Source of the DNA: JBJGXI01 sp045635475
GTDB lineage: Bacteria; Bacillota; Bacilli; Bacillales; Amphibacillaceae
Assembly (NCBI RefSeq): GCF_045635475.1
Contig: NZ_JBJGXI010000014.1
Location: 32,444 to 96,443, forward strand
DNA: 64,000 bases
Direction of reading: 5' to 3'
The notes beneath the pieces were generated by a model. It had not been told where the DNA came from. It did not search any database and worked only from the letters and a program-made list of their open reading frames with translations. Position 1 is the stretch's first letter; each line of letters opens with the position of its first letter. Positions 36,939-46,654 of this stretch are shown piece after piece. Both the position numbers and the translations under genes were made by a program.

Positions 36939-38846
36939 ATGCACGACTTTGATATTAATTACTTCGTCAATTCTGAACCGAGTATCTTGGATAATGATTC
37001 AGAAGAAGGTCTTAGACAAGCTCAATATGATTCTTATGTAGAAATAGCTCGACATTTCTTAATGGAGAAATCAAAAGAACATGCTATAGTTGTTTTACCA
37101 ACAGGAGCAGGGAAAACTGGTGTAATGGCCACAGCTCCTTATGGTTTATCTCAAGGAAGAGTATTGATTATTACTCCTCAACTAGTGATAAAAGATCATG
37201 TAGTAGATTCATTAGACTCATCTTCTGCAAATAACTTTTGGCTTAAATACGGTATTTTCCAGGAGTTTGACGAATTGCCACAAGTATTAGAATACGATAA
37301 TGACACTCGTGATGAGGAATTAGAAGAAAGTAACATAGTTATATTAAACATACATAAGCTATCTTCTAAGTACAGGAACTCACTATTGAGAAAAGTAGAG
37401 AGTGATTTTTTCGATATGATAATCATAGATGAAGCGCATCATTCTCCTGCAGAAACTTGGCAAAAGTCAATAGAATATTTTTCTGAAGCAAAAATATTAA
37501 AATTGACGGGGACCCCTTTCAGAGCTGATCGTAAACCTATTGAAGGTAAAGTTATTATTAATTATAGGCTAGGTAAGGCTATGCAAGAAGGAATTGTAAA
37601 AACTCTGAAGCAGTTCACAATCATTCCTGAAGAATTATATTTAACAATAGACGGAGATACGACTAAGAAGTATACTATCGAAGAACTAATCGAGAAAGGT
37701 ATAAAGGATAGTAACTATACGACGCGTTCCGTTGCCCTTTCCCCTGAATGTAATAAACAAATAATTGAAGCGAGTATAGACGAATTAAACGAAAAGATCG
37801 ATGTTCAAAGCCCGCTACCACATAAAATCATAGCAGTTTGTTGTAGTATTGAGCACGCTGAACAGGTAAAGGCACTTTATGAAGAAAAGGGGCTTTCTGT
37901 AGCATTGGTGCACAGTGATTTAAATAGGAATGAACGAAGTGAAAACCTAAGGCGAATAGAAAGCCATCAAGTACAAGTGGTAATCCATGTAGCGATGTTA
38001 GGAGAAGGCTACGATCATCCATATCTTTCTGTAGCTGCTATTTTTAGACCCTTTAGAAGCCTGGCCCCATACTCGCAATTCATAGGTCGTATACTACGAA
38101 AGATACCAACACACGAATCTTCTAATGCATATGATAATATTGGATCAGTAATAGCTCATCAAGAGTTGAATTTGGAGCCGCTTTGGAAAGAGTATCAAGA
38201 AGAACTAGATTTTAGTGAAATGATAAATTCTGTTAAAAAATCTGAAAAAGAAGAAAAAGACCTTGAAAAAAAATTGCGATATGGCAAAGACGTAGATAAA
38301 TCAACTGGTGCTGTAGAAGTGTTAGGTGAACCTGCTAAAGAAGAAGAATATTATGAATTTACGCAGGCAGCTAAGGAATATGAGGAATATGAACAAGAAA
38401 TAAAAGAAACAGTTGAAGAACTAAGAAAAGCATTACCTCAGAAAACGGATAAAGAACTTAGACGACTAGCGAAAGAAAATAGTGGTAAACAAATGTTTAA
38501 CCCATTATTGAAAAACCCTAAAAAATACCGTCGGCAGCTTAGAGACCGTTTTGACGCTCGTATTAAATATGAATTACCTGCAGAATTATTATCGGAGTTC
38601 CAACTAAAAAAAGAGGGGCGCGAATTAATAGAATTACCAATTAATCCAAGGCATAGTTGGGTTTTAAATAATGATCCTGATAATGCAGCTATCATCTCAA
38701 AATACTTAACTTCGTTGTTTAATGTTAAATATGGTAGTAGAAGTAATTGGAGAATCCCTGACTTCGAGCATGCACTAAATGAGATGGATGATACTGTTAA
38801 TCATTTAAATATAATGATAAAATCTGTGATTAAAAGGAGGAAATAA
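36939..38846 (+). CDS. SF2 DEAH-type helicase
   Basis: Superfamily 2 helicase/translocase of 635 residues. Walker A LPTGAGKT (about 53-60), DEAH box IIIDEAHHSP (164-167), motif III LKLTGTPFRAD, motif V HVAMLGEGYDHP and motif VI FIGRILRK. The C-terminal 230 residues start with a charged coiled-coil-like stretch (KKSEKEEKDLEKK). Related to type III restriction and DEAD/DEAH translocases. AGGGGAGG precedes the ATG. It is coupled to a 107-residue gene 1 nt downstream and lies 555 nt after the OLD/DUF4145 pair, so a shared defence function is possible though a transposase remnant intervenes. Confidence 0.88.
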   Translation: MHDFDINYFVNSEPSILDNDSEEGLRQAQYDSYVEIARHFLMEKSKEHAIVVLPTGAGKTGVMATAPYGLSQGRVLIITPQLVIKDHVVDSLDSSSANNFWLKYGIFQEFDELPQVLEYDNDTRDEELEESNIVILNIHKLSSKYRNSLLRKVESDFFDMIIIDEAHHSPAETWQKSIEYFSEAKILKLTGTPFRADRKPIEGKVIINYRLGKAMQEGIVKTLKQFTIIPEELYLTIDGDTTKKYTIEELIEKGIKDSNYTTRSVALSPECNKQIIEASIDELNEKIDVQSPLPHKIIAVCCSIEHAEQVKALYEEKGLSVALVHSDLNRNERSENLRRIESHQVQVVIHVAMLGEGYDHPYLSVAAIFRPFRSLAPYSQFIGRILRKIPTHESSNAYDNIGSVIAHQELNLEPLWKEYQEELDFSEMINSVKKSEKEEKDLEKKLRYGKDVDKSTGAVEVLGEPAKEEEYYEFTQAAKEYEEYEQEIKETVEELRKALPQKTDKELRRLAKENSGKQMFNPLLKNPKKYRRQLRDRFDARIKYELPAELLSEFQLKKEGRELIELPINPRHSWVLNNDPDNAAIISKYLTSLFNVKYGSRSNWRIPDFEHALNEMDDTVNHLNIMIKSVIKRRK

Positions 38847-38847
38847 A

Positions 38848-39171
38848 ATGTTAGATGAATTATCAACTCAATTATTTGAAGCTGAAAACCTTAACCCAGT
38901 TTGGCCAAACGAGCTTTTAGAGTTATCCAAAGATACAGAGTACGATTCTGTTTTATTTAAAAAGGCGAATGATTTTCTTGAAGTAGAATTAAAGTTTCAT
39001 GATGAAGGTCAGGAAATAATTCTTGAATATGTTTTTGATGAAGAAGATCTCCTGCAGTATGCTTATTTGAGTGAGCATGGAACAAAATCTACGGTGTTTG
39101 ATAGACAATTACTCATTTCAGATATAAGAAGGAAGATAAAGAAAAACTTAGCAATGCAAAAAGTAGCCTGA
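38848..39171 (+). CDS. Small acidic protein, helicase partner
   Basis: Unrecognised acidic protein of 107 residues. Mostly charged beta/alpha pattern (DFLEVELKFHDEGQEIILEY), no membrane segment, Cys or motif that I know; the last 20 residues are basic (SDIRRKIKKNLAMQ). A strong AAAGGAGG overlaps the end of the helicase gene and the two genes are 1 nt apart, so it is translationally coupled. Probably a helicase accessory factor or inhibitor. Confidence 0.65.
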   Translation: MLDELSTQLFEAENLNPVWPNELLELSKDTEYDSVLFKKANDFLEVELKFHDEGQEIILEYVFDEEDLLQYAYLSEHGTKSTVFDRQLLISDIRRKIKKNLAMQKVA

Positions 39172-39210
39172 ATTATCTTGAGAGTCGGTTGGGTAAGTGA
39201 TGAGTAGGTG

Positions 39211-39250
39211 GGACTACTGTCACTTACCGAAGTTTGTCATAATGTGTCGA
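39211..39250 (+). repeat. REP-like palindrome family A copy
   Basis: CTGTCACTTACCGAAGTTTG with the conserved tail CATAATGTGTCGA, 40 nt after the small acidic gene. Confidence 0.6.
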
Positions 39251-39444
39251 TGGGAACCTATGTAATAGAGTTTGTTGTGGGGGGTTGACGCTGAACATGT
39301 TAGAGCAATTGTACCAGTTTTAAAGAACATTTCGGTTGTTCTTTTGTAACTGATGTATGTGATTCAAATTTTGCTAATGTAGAGTGACGGTTCGTATAAA
39401 TTTAAAAAGGTGATATATATGGAATTCAAGGGGAAAATTATACT

Positions 39445-39635
39445 TCTTATCAGGATCTTTTTTACATAACTCCAGGATAATTTATGATAGTCCACTGCTC
39501 GTTTCATTGCTTCCATCACTAAATCATCACCGGCTTCGGATAACCATTTTTCTAGCTCACTTCGCATGTATGGGTGGATTTTTCCAAAATGTTGTTCATA
39601 ATACGTGACTGCTGCTGTTGTGGCATACTTAAGGT
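39445..39635 (-). pseudogene. DnaD-like gene fragment
   Basis: About 190 bases nearly identical to 61303-61493, encoding the DnaD_2 core (SELEKWLSEAGDDLVMEAMKR, then YHKLSWSYVKKIL). Both ends are lost. It belongs to the second DnaD subtype of this island, distinct from the cassette genes. A 33-codon frame with its own AGGGG (39669-39770, plus strand, unrecognised) lies beyond it. Confidence 0.75.
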
Positions 39636-39795
39636 GTTCTTGTAAAAGGTTAGAGAATATAGGGGTTAATGACTCTTGGACCTAGTTCAGGTTTTATAGA
39701 TCAAATAAAAGCTTTGCAAAATATAGGTTTTGAGGAAAATCAACATGATGGGCTTACCTTTTTCTCTTAAAACATTAAAAAAACAAATCATATTG

Positions 39796-39852
39796 GAAGC
39801 CCTTCTCACCAGTAATTACCTATATTTGTAAGTAACTGATTAGAAGGACTTC
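39796..39852 (-). terminator. Terminator of the leftward peptide operon
   Basis: Long imperfect hairpin: GAAG-CCTTCT with AGAAGG-CTTC outside and CAGTAATTAC with GTAAGTAACTG inside. It lies 20 nt past the stop of the ROK kinase; read leftward a run of seven T occurs about 12 nt after the stem. Confidence 0.5.
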
Positions 39853-39871
39853 ACTTCATTAACGCACATCA

Positions 39872-40747
39872 TTAACCTTCCATAAAAATCAGCTGTGCGG
39901 CACCTATAATTCCGGCATCATTCTTTAGTTTGGCTACTTCGACTCTTAATGGATGGAATAATAAATTCTTTAGATTCTTATTTAGGTCTTCGAACCAATA
40001 GTTTGCAGAATGAGAGACTCCGCCACCGATAACTAGAATTTCCATATCAAATGCCGCTTGTAAGGAAGTTATACTTAAAGCCAAATCATATGTAAATTCA
40101 TTTACAATGGCTGCAGCTGTATCATTATGTTCCTTAGACTGCATGAGTTCTTCGGGAGTCATATCCATATTTGCTTCGCGTATCCGTCTTGCCAGTGAAT
40201 GTCCTGACACATATTGTTCCTGACAGCCTTTTCTTCCACATTTACAGGAATGTCCTTCCGGATACAATGTCATATGCCCGAACTCACCGACTGCACCATT
40301 GGGACCGTACAATATCTTCCCATCTATAATTACTCCTCCACCAACACCGGTTCCAAGAGTTAACATCAAAGCATTATTATATCCTTTTGCCGCTCCAAAA
40401 ATAACCTCTGCCAATGCAGCGACATTCGCATCGTTTTCAACGATTACCGAAATATGAAATCTACTCTCTAGTTTTTGCTTTACTTCTGTTCCACTCCACC
40501 CTGGAAGGTTTTCACTAGCAAATTTAACACTACCTTTTTTTCTATCCACAAACCCAGGAGTACCTATTCCTATTGCTTTAATATCCGGATGCAAGGACAT
40601 TACTTCATCAATCGCCTTTTCAAGACATTCATAGATTGGTTCTTGTGTAGGATATAGATATACTCTTTCTATATTGCCTGGTTGTAATTCATCTAGTACG
40701 CCAATTTTAATATTTGTACCGCCTAGGTCAACTCCTAATACTTTCAC
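39872..40747 (-). CDS. ROK-family sugar kinase
   Basis: Glucokinase-like ROK kinase: VLGVDLGGTNIKIGVLDE (phosphate-binding strand), GTPGFVDRKKG, catalytic Asp in VENDANVAA, GTGVGGG, and zinc cluster CKCGRKGCQEQ. About 291 residues. The GTG at 40747 follows GAGGTG by 6 nt; an ATG 24 nt upstream directly abuts the CutC stop. Members phosphorylate glucose, N-acetylglucosamine or N-acetylmannosamine. As the last gene of a peptide-import and peptidase operon, it suggests that the imported compound is a glycopeptide or sugar-amino-acid conjugate, but that is inference. Confidence 0.82.
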   Translation of the reverse strand: MKVLGVDLGGTNIKIGVLDELQPGNIERVYLYPTQEPIYECLEKAIDEVMSLHPDIKAIGIGTPGFVDRKKGSVKFASENLPGWSGTEVKQKLESRFHISVIVENDANVAALAEVIFGAAKGYNNALMLTLGTGVGGGVIIDGKILYGPNGAVGEFGHMTLYPEGHSCKCGRKGCQEQYVSGHSLARRIREANMDMTPEELMQSKEHNDTAAAIVNEFTYDLALSITSLQAAFDMEILVIGGGVSHSANYWFEDLNKNLKNLLFHPLRVEVAKLKNDAGIIGAAQLIFMEG

Positions 40748-40771
40748 TTTTTTCACCTCGAATTGGACCAT

Positions 40772-41464
40772 TTATCTATCTGATAGTATATGCTTAATTC
40801 CTTCTATAACCTTTTTATCGAAACCTTCTTCATAAGACAGATGCTTCCTGACCCCACTGCCAAAGTGATATTCATCAGCTTGGACTGTATTATGTAGTTC
40901 TTTTATATTCTCCAGTTTCATACCATTACCTGGCATGATAACTGGACCATTTAATTCATGCTGCAATTGAACTAGATTGCGAAGGTTTATCGCACCTGCA
41001 AGACAGCTTTCTGCTCCACCGGAGGTCAATACTCTCTTAATGTTGTCACGGTAAGATACTAGTGTTCGATAAGCTTCCATTTGGTCTTCCACCTCGTCAA
41101 ATGCTCGATGAAAGGTTACATTTAGAAGAGGAAATTCTTTAAATATATAATCTAAAAAATTGGTATCTATTTTTCTATTCTGATCTAGCGCACCAACCAC
41201 AATTCGATAATATCCTAAATCATATAACAAGTTGATATCCTCCATCATAGCTTCCTTATCAAATGCGTCATAATTAAAACCATAATTATGAGGTCTGACC
41301 ATAATCTGAACTGGTATCTGCAAATTCTCCATTGTTCTTTTGATTATACCTAAGGACGGAGTCAAACCACCTAACTGAATTGCAGATACTAGCTCGAGTC
41401 TAATAGCTCCTAGTTTTTCAGCTGCTATTGCGTCTTTTTCATTTTCCACAATACATTCAATCAT
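40772..41464 (-). CDS. cutC: CutC family protein
   Basis: TIM-barrel CutC protein, 230 residues: GAIRLELVSAIQLGGLTPS, IQVMVRPHNYGFNYD, VTFHRAFDEV and VLTSGGAESCLAG are the family blocks. Named for copper handling in E. coli, but the role is doubtful and the gene is often found in carbohydrate operons. GAGGAG precedes the ATG, and the start overlaps the end of the peptidase gene by 8 nt, so translation is coupled. Confidence 0.88.
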   Translation of the reverse strand: MIECIVENEKDAIAAEKLGAIRLELVSAIQLGGLTPSLGIIKRTMENLQIPVQIMVRPHNYGFNYDAFDKEAMMEDINLLYDLGYYRIVVGALDQNRKIDTNFLDYIFKEFPLLNVTFHRAFDEVEDQMEAYRTLVSYRDNIKRVLTSGGAESCLAGAINLRNLVQLQHELNGPVIMPGNGMKLENIKELHNTVQADEYHFGSGVRKHLSYEEGFDKKVIEGIKHILSDR

Positions 41465-42809
41465 TCCAAATCTCCTCTTTAGCTGTGACTAGTTCATAAA
41501 GGATTTTTGTCCCGAATCCTGACGCCCCTGCATCAGCATCAGGGAAAAATTTAGATGTATTGGCCATATCAATATGAATCCATTTTGTCTTTGCTTCTAC
41601 AAAATGTTCAATAAATAATGCTGCAGTTATTGATCCAGCAAAACTAGAGTTGCTCATATTGGATATATCCGCTACTTGACTCTTTAAGTACCTTTTATAA
41701 TCTTTTTCCAATGGCATTGGCCACACATAATCGCCACTTTTTTGGCCATATACATAAGCTTTATAAGAAATATTGATATCGTTGCTGAAAACAGCCGCCA
41801 TTTTAAGCCCAAGTGCCTGCCCTACATTTCCAGTCAACGTAGCGATATCTATAATACGGTTAACACCAAGCTGTTGCACATAGACTAGCGCATCAGCTAT
41901 GATTAATCTTCCTTCCGCATCTGTGTTACCAACTTCTACGGTTGTACCATTTTTATACCGAATAACATCGGAAGGAAGATAGGCATGTGAACCAGAAACA
42001 TTTACTATCAATGGTAGGACTGCTATAACGTGACATGCTATATCCATATCAGCAAGTAACTTCATCGCTCCTGTAACAGCTGCTGCTCCACCAAGATCCA
42101 TTTTCATCTCTGCGATAGCTGCTCCTGTCTTAACATTTACCCCACCAGCATCAAAGGTTACACCTTTTCCAACCAGTGCAATTGGTTCTTCATCATTTGT
42201 TTTAAGTGTGAGTACAGCTACACATGGTTCATACTTACTGCCTCTTCCTACTGTATTAACCGCATAAAATCCTTCTTTTTCTAAATCCTCACTTGGTATA
42301 ATATTGACTTCCACATTTGTATTTTTAAATAGTCTATCTAAGTAGGTTGCATAAGAACCAGGGTATAAGACATTAGCAGGTTCGTTACAAATGTCGCGCG
42401 CGACATGAACAGCCTCTGCAATTGTTTTCGCGTGAGAGGAGGCCTCTTTGAATTTATCAGGTATTTTTATAGTGATAGATTCTTTATCTTTATCAGAGTG
42501 ATATTTATCAAATCTGTAATTAGACTTATAGAAGCCTTCCAGAAAAGCCTTTATGTCTATTTGTTCACAGTCTTTTTCGTCTAATTCAATATTTGTAATT
42601 GCTTTGTTTTCAACGAATGTATAACATTGCTCCCCAAGACTTACCCAGTCTTGTCTCCGAATATCTTCATATTGTGCATAACAAAGATATACTTCATCTA
42701 TAAACACATCATAACAATGAAACATTTCCCCAAACGTTAATGTGCATCTTCTATTAAGTTTTTCTGGTAGATTATTTTTTTCCTTAAAAAATCTTACTTT
42801 TGCGTCCAT
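41457..42809 (-). CDS. M17 leucyl aminopeptidase
   Basis: Two-zinc aminopeptidase that removes N-terminal residues from short peptides in the cytoplasm. The C-terminal catalytic domain shows VGKGVTFDAGGVNVKTG, MKMDLGGAAAV, NTDAEGRLIIADAL (family signature with Asp and Glu ligands) and DIATLTGNVG. 450 residues; the N-terminal 150 are divergent. AGGAG precedes the ATG. Placed between the dipeptide importer ATPase and CutC genes, it probably degrades the imported peptide. Confidence 0.9.
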   Translation of the reverse strand: MDAKVRFFKEKNNLPEKLNRRCTLTFGEMFHCYDVFIDEVYLCYAQYEDIRRQDWVSLGEQCYTFVENKAITNIELDEKDCEQIDIKAFLEGFYKSNYRFDKYHSDKDKESITIKIPDKFKEASSHAKTIAEAVHVARDICNEPANVLYPGSYATYLDRLFKNTNVEVNIIPSEDLEKEGFYAVNTVGRGSKYEPCVAVLTLKTNDEEPIALVGKGVTFDAGGVNVKTGAAIAEMKMDLGGAAAVTGAMKLLADMDIACHVIAVLPLIVNVSGSHAYLPSDVIRYKNGTTVEVGNTDAEGRLIIADALVYVQQLGVNRIIDIATLTGNVGQALGLKMAAVFSNDINISYKAYVYGQKSGDYVWPMPLEKDYKRYLKSQVADISNMSNSSFAGSITAALFIEHFVEAKTKWIHIDMANTSKFFPDADAGASGFGTKILYELVTAKEEIWND

Positions 42810-42821
42810 TGAATTCTCCTA

Positions 42822-43790
42822 TTAATTATATAGATGACAAGCAACTATTTGATTATCATCTACATGGATATTTTTCGGAATATCTTTTTTACAGATATCC
42901 ATTGCAAGCGGGCACCGCGTATGGAACTTACACCCCGAAGGCGGATTTGACGCACTTGGAACTTCCCCTTTAAGGATTACTTTTTCCCTTTCCTGTTGAC
43001 CAGGTTGAGGGATGGAGGAAAGAAGTGATTGTGTATATGGGTGTTTCGGATCCTTGAACAATTGGTCCTTATCAGCGACTTCTACTAGATCTCCTAGGTA
43101 CATGACACCAATTCGATTACTTATATGCTCTACAACACTTAAATCATGAGAAATAAATAAATAGGTCAGGTTAAATTCTTCCTGAAGATCTACGAGCAAG
43201 TTAAGAACTTGTGATTGAATTGAAACATCCAGCGCCGATACCGCTTCATCTGCTATAATAAGTTCCGGGTTCAATATTAAAGAGCGAGCGATGCTTATAC
43301 GCTGACGTTGTCCACCGCTAAACTCATGAGGATACTTATTTAAATGATCTTTACTTATTCCACATACCTCTAGGAGTTTTTTAGCCTTATCTAATTTCTC
43401 ACCCTTAGACATCTTAGGATAATGAACTACTAAAGGTTCCATAACGATATCCTTTATTTTCATTCTTGGACTAAGTGATGCAAATGGATCCTGGAAAATC
43501 ATTTGCATTCGTTTTCGATAGATCTTCCATTGCGAATCGGATAATTCTACCAAGTTCTGACCATCAAAAATGATTTCACCCTTATTGGCTTGAATCAATC
43601 CATTGATTAATCTTCCAGTAGTGGACTTTCCACATCCGGATTCACCAACAAGACCAAAAGTCTCTCCTTTTCTAATAGTGAAATTTAAACCATCCACTGC
43701 CCGGACATACCCTTTTGGCTTAAACCATTTTTTCCCTATTGGGAATTCTTTAGTTAAACCTTTAACTTCTATTAGATTACCCTGGCTCAT
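42822..43790 (-). CDS. Oligopeptide ABC transporter ATPase, DppF/OppF type
   Basis: ATPase of 322 residues: Walker A GESGCGKST, MIFQDPFASLSPR, signature FSGGQRQR, Walker B LIIADEAVSALD, and the C-terminal cysteine cluster of Opp/Dpp ATPases (SGCKFHTRCPLAMDICK), which binds an iron-sulfur centre or metal. AAAGGAGG before the ATG; overlaps the preceding ATPase gene by 14 nt. Confidence 0.93.
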   Translation of the reverse strand: MSQGNLIEVKGLTKEFPIGKKWFKPKGYVRAVDGLNFTIRKGETFGLVGESGCGKSTTGRLINGLIQANKGEIIFDGQNLVELSDSQWKIYRKRMQMIFQDPFASLSPRMKIKDIVMEPLVVHYPKMSKGEKLDKAKKLLEVCGISKDHLNKYPHEFSGGQRQRISIARSLILNPELIIADEAVSALDVSIQSQVLNLLVDLQEEFNLTYLFISHDLSVVEHISNRIGVMYLGDLVEVADKDQLFKDPKHPYTQSLLSSIPQPGQQEREKVILKGEVPSASNPPSGCKFHTRCPLAMDICKKDIPKNIHVDDNQIVACHLYN

Positions 43791-44769
43791 AACCTACCTC
43801 CTTTTCTTTTGCTTCCAGCCAACACCTTGATTTTCCATAGTTGGATTCAAAAAGTTCCGGCTCTTCTTGGATGCATATATCCATAGCAAAGTCACACCTT
43901 GGAGCAAACTTACACCCTTTTGGCATATTACGGGGACTTGGAACAGTGCCTGGAATGGAGAATAGTTTTTTCTTGTTTTCACCAATTTTCGGTATAGATT
44001 TTATTAACCCTTTCGTGTAGGGGTGAGAAGCCTCTTCAAAAAGTTTGTCTACCGAAAGCTCTTCCATAACTCTACCCGCGTACATGACAATAACGCGATC
44101 GCAGATCTCAGACACCACGCCAAGGTCATGTGTAATAAAAAGTACCCCCATATTCGATTGCTCCTGGATTTCTTTTAGTAGATTCAAAATCTGTGCTTGA
44201 ATCGTGACATCCAGAGCAGTAGTTGGCTCGTCGGCAATTAATAAAGAAGGGTGACAGGAAATCTGCATCGCAATCATAACTCTTTGCAGCATTCCACCTG
44301 ATAGTTCGTGTGGGTAACCTCTCATGATATCCTCGGCACGCGGAATCCCGACAGATTCTAGTATAGATATTGCATGTGCTTTTGCTTTCTTTTTTGAATA
44401 TTTCAAATGAAGCATGATGATTTCCATCATTTGTTTTCCAATTTTAACGACTGGATTCAAGGAGGTCATCGGTTCTTGAAATATCATGGATAATTCCTTG
44501 CCTCGATATTTCCGCATTTCTGCTTCTTTGAGAGAAAGGAGATCAACACCTTTATAATTAACTTCACCAGCCAACACTTTACCTGGAGTATCATGTAATA
44601 GTTGCATAATTGATAAAGATGTCACACTCTTTCCACTTCCAGATTCCCCTACTAATCCGACGATTTCTCCTTTATTCACTTCCAAATTCATACCATGCAG
44701 TACCTTTTGGATATTCCCATCGTTACTAAAACCTGTTTCTAAGTTAGAAATCTTTAAAAGTTGTTCCAT
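43777..44769 (-). CDS. Oligopeptide ABC transporter ATPase, DppD/OppD type
   Basis: Second ATPase, 330 residues: Walker A GESGSGKSV, MIFQEPMTSLNP, signature LSGGMLQR (variant with Leu for Gln), Walker B LLIADEPTTALD, and cysteine cluster GCKFAPRCDFAMDIC. AGAAGG precedes the ATG. Forms the nucleotide-binding heterodimer with the following gene product. Confidence 0.93.
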   Translation of the reverse strand: MEQLLKISNLETGFSNDGNIQKVLHGMNLEVNKGEIVGLVGESGSGKSVTSLSIMQLLHDTPGKVLAGEVNYKGVDLLSLKEAEMRKYRGKELSMIFQEPMTSLNPVVKIGKQMMEIIMLHLKYSKKKAKAHAISILESVGIPRAEDIMRGYPHELSGGMLQRVMIAMQISCHPSLLIADEPTTALDVTIQAQILNLLKEIQEQSNMGVLFITHDLGVVSEICDRVIVMYAGRVMEELSVDKLFEEASHPYTKGLIKSIPKIGENKKKLFSIPGTVPSPRNMPKGCKFAPRCDFAMDICIQEEPELFESNYGKSRCWLEAKEKEVGYEPG

Positions 44770-44784
44770 ATTGATACCTTCTTT

Positions 44785-45681
44785 CTAATCTCTTGTTTTA
44801 GGATCCAAGACATCCCTTAATCCATCACCAAGAATGTTAAAGGCAAGGACTGTCAGGAAAATCATTAACCCCGGGAAGAAAACGATATGAAAAGAAGTGC
44901 CGATATAGTCCCTTCCCATACTAAGCATCGCTCCCCAATCCGGTGAAGACAGTTCTGCACCAAGTCCTAGGAAACTTAAGCTCGCAGCAGAGAGAATAGC
45001 TGTTCCGACATTCATTGTGAAATAAACAATAATGACAGGGATTGTTTCAGGAAATATGTGTTTAAAAACAATCCTACTTTTACTAGCACCCATTGATTTT
45101 GCTGATTCAATAAATAATAATTCTTTAACTTCAAGCGTAGAGCTTCTGACAATCCTTGCGAAAGAAGGAATACTGAAAAACGAGATTGCAATAATTACAT
45201 TCTGAAGACCAGGTCCTAGGATTGCTACAATTCCTATAGCTAAAATTAAATCTGGAAAAGCAAACAAAATGTCACATAACCTCATAATTGCTTTATCTAT
45301 CCATTTCCCGAAAAAACCACTGACAAGTCCAAGGATTGTACCAACAAGTGCCCCGATTAATACTGCTGACACACTTACTGACAATGCAATTTGTGTACCG
45401 GCAATCACTCTTGATAACAAATCTCTTCCATATTCATCTGTACCAAATAAATTGGGCCAAGACGGAGAAGACAAAATATTGTTATAATCTGGCTCAGTAT
45501 GGTCAAATGGTGTTATATATGGACCAACTATAACAAGCACAAGCAAAAATAGAATAAAATAAAGAGAATAGAAAGCGGGTTTCTTCTTTCTCAATAGTTT
45601 CCAGAACTCCAAGAAGCGGTTTTCAGTTTTTACCATGTTTTTTTCTTCATTTAGCATCTTTTTTTCTCGATTAATTTCCAT
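44785..45681 (-). CDS. Oligopeptide ABC transporter permease, DppC/OppC type
   Basis: Inner-membrane permease of 298 residues with a cytoplasmic N-terminus, a helix at about 37-57, the family segment PNLFGTDEYGRDLLSRVIAG and the coupling loop FIESAKSMGASKSRIVFKHI. GGAGGAGG lies 8 nt before the ATG. Confidence 0.92.
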   Translation of the reverse strand: MEINREKKMLNEEKNMVKTENRFLEFWKLLRKKKPAFYSLYFILFLLVLVIVGPYITPFDHTEPDYNNILSSPSWPNLFGTDEYGRDLLSRVIAGTQIALSVSVSAVLIGALVGTILGLVSGFFGKWIDKAIMRLCDILFAFPDLILAIGIVAILGPGLQNVIIAISFFSIPSFARIVRSSTLEVKELLFIESAKSMGASKSRIVFKHIFPETIPVIIVYFTMNVGTAILSAASLSFLGLGAELSSPDWGAMLSMGRDYIGTSFHIVFFPGLMIFLTVLAFNILGDGLRDVLDPKTRD

Positions 45682-45707
45682 CTAGAACACCTCCTCCATG
45701 CATTAAA

Positions 45708-46631
45708 TCAATCATATCGAATTTTCGGATTAAACAGGCTATACAATATGTCTACAAGTAGATTGACCAATATAAATTGTACAGAAAAGAATAGAATTAG
45801 CGCCTGTACTACCGGATAATCCCTATAGCTGATAGAATCTATTAATAGTTGTCCAAGACCCGGAAAACTGAACACAGTTTCCACTACTACAGATCCTCCA
45901 AGTAAAAATCCGAACTGCAGACCCGCTACTGTTATTACTGGAATAAGTGAATTTTTAAGAGCGTGACCATAGATAATACTCTTGTTACTTAAACCTTTAG
46001 AGCGTCCTGTTCTAATATAATCCTGCTTTAATGTATGAACGAGGGAAGAGCGTGTAAATCTTGTAATCATCGCCATAATACCAGCACCCAAAGCGAAGGA
46101 TGGCAAAATGTAACTTTTCAGACCATCGTTTATTCCACCAGTAGGTAGCCAACCTAGCTGAACAGAGAAGATTTGAATACACACGAGCCCTAGCCAAAAA
46201 TTTGGTAAAGATATTCCTGACACAGCAGTCATCATCCCTATACGGTCAGGAAGTCGATCTCTAAATACAGCTGAGATAATACCAAGCAATATACCAATAA
46301 CCAAAGCCCAGACTATACTTAATATAGTTAGAATTAGTGTCGGTGCTACTCTATCTGATATCAAATCAATCACCGGAATTCCAGAACGATATGATTCACC
46401 TAGCTCCAACTTTAATAAGGATGATAAGTATGTAGTATATTGAACGAGAATTGGATCATTTAATCCTAATGAAATACGAGCATCTTCAATTTCTTCTAAA
46501 CTCGCGTCCTGACCAGCCATCAACCTCGCTGGATCTCCAGGAATTAAGTGAATAAACATGAAAACAACAAAAGAAACAACTAATAGTAAAGGTATTAATG
46601 TTAGTAATCGCTTTATTGTGAACTGTAGCAT
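45708..46631 (-). CDS. Oligopeptide ABC transporter permease, DppB/OppB type
   Basis: First permease of the peptide importer, about 307 residues: N-terminal helix, then FIHLIPGDPARLMAG (family hallmark), coupling loop YIRTGRSKGLSNKSIIYGHAL and VVETVFSFPGLGQLL. I chose the ATG at 46631, about 7 nt after AGGTG; an in-frame GTG 9 nt upstream is inside that site. It is separated from the receptor gene by a hairpin. Confidence 0.92.
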   Translation of the reverse strand: MLQFTIKRLLTLIPLLLVVSFVVFMFIHLIPGDPARLMAGQDASLEEIEDARISLGLNDPILVQYTTYLSSLLKLELGESYRSGIPVIDLISDRVAPTLILTILSIVWALVIGILLGIISAVFRDRLPDRIGMMTAVSGISLPNFWLGLVCIQIFSVQLGWLPTGGINDGLKSYILPSFALGAGIMAMITRFTRSSLVHTLKQDYIRTGRSKGLSNKSIIYGHALKNSLIPVITVAGLQFGFLLGGSVVVETVFSFPGLGQLLIDSISYRDYPVVQALILFFSVQFILVNLLVDILYSLFNPKIRYD

Positions 46632-46654
46632 AATTAGCACCTACCTATAAAAGG

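Noticed and set aside
33871..38846. Gabija (OLD nuclease + helicase)
   Set aside because: GajB is a UvrD-type helicase encoded directly behind GajA; here DUF4145 follows and the helicase is a DEAH-type SF2 protein 1.2 kb further on.
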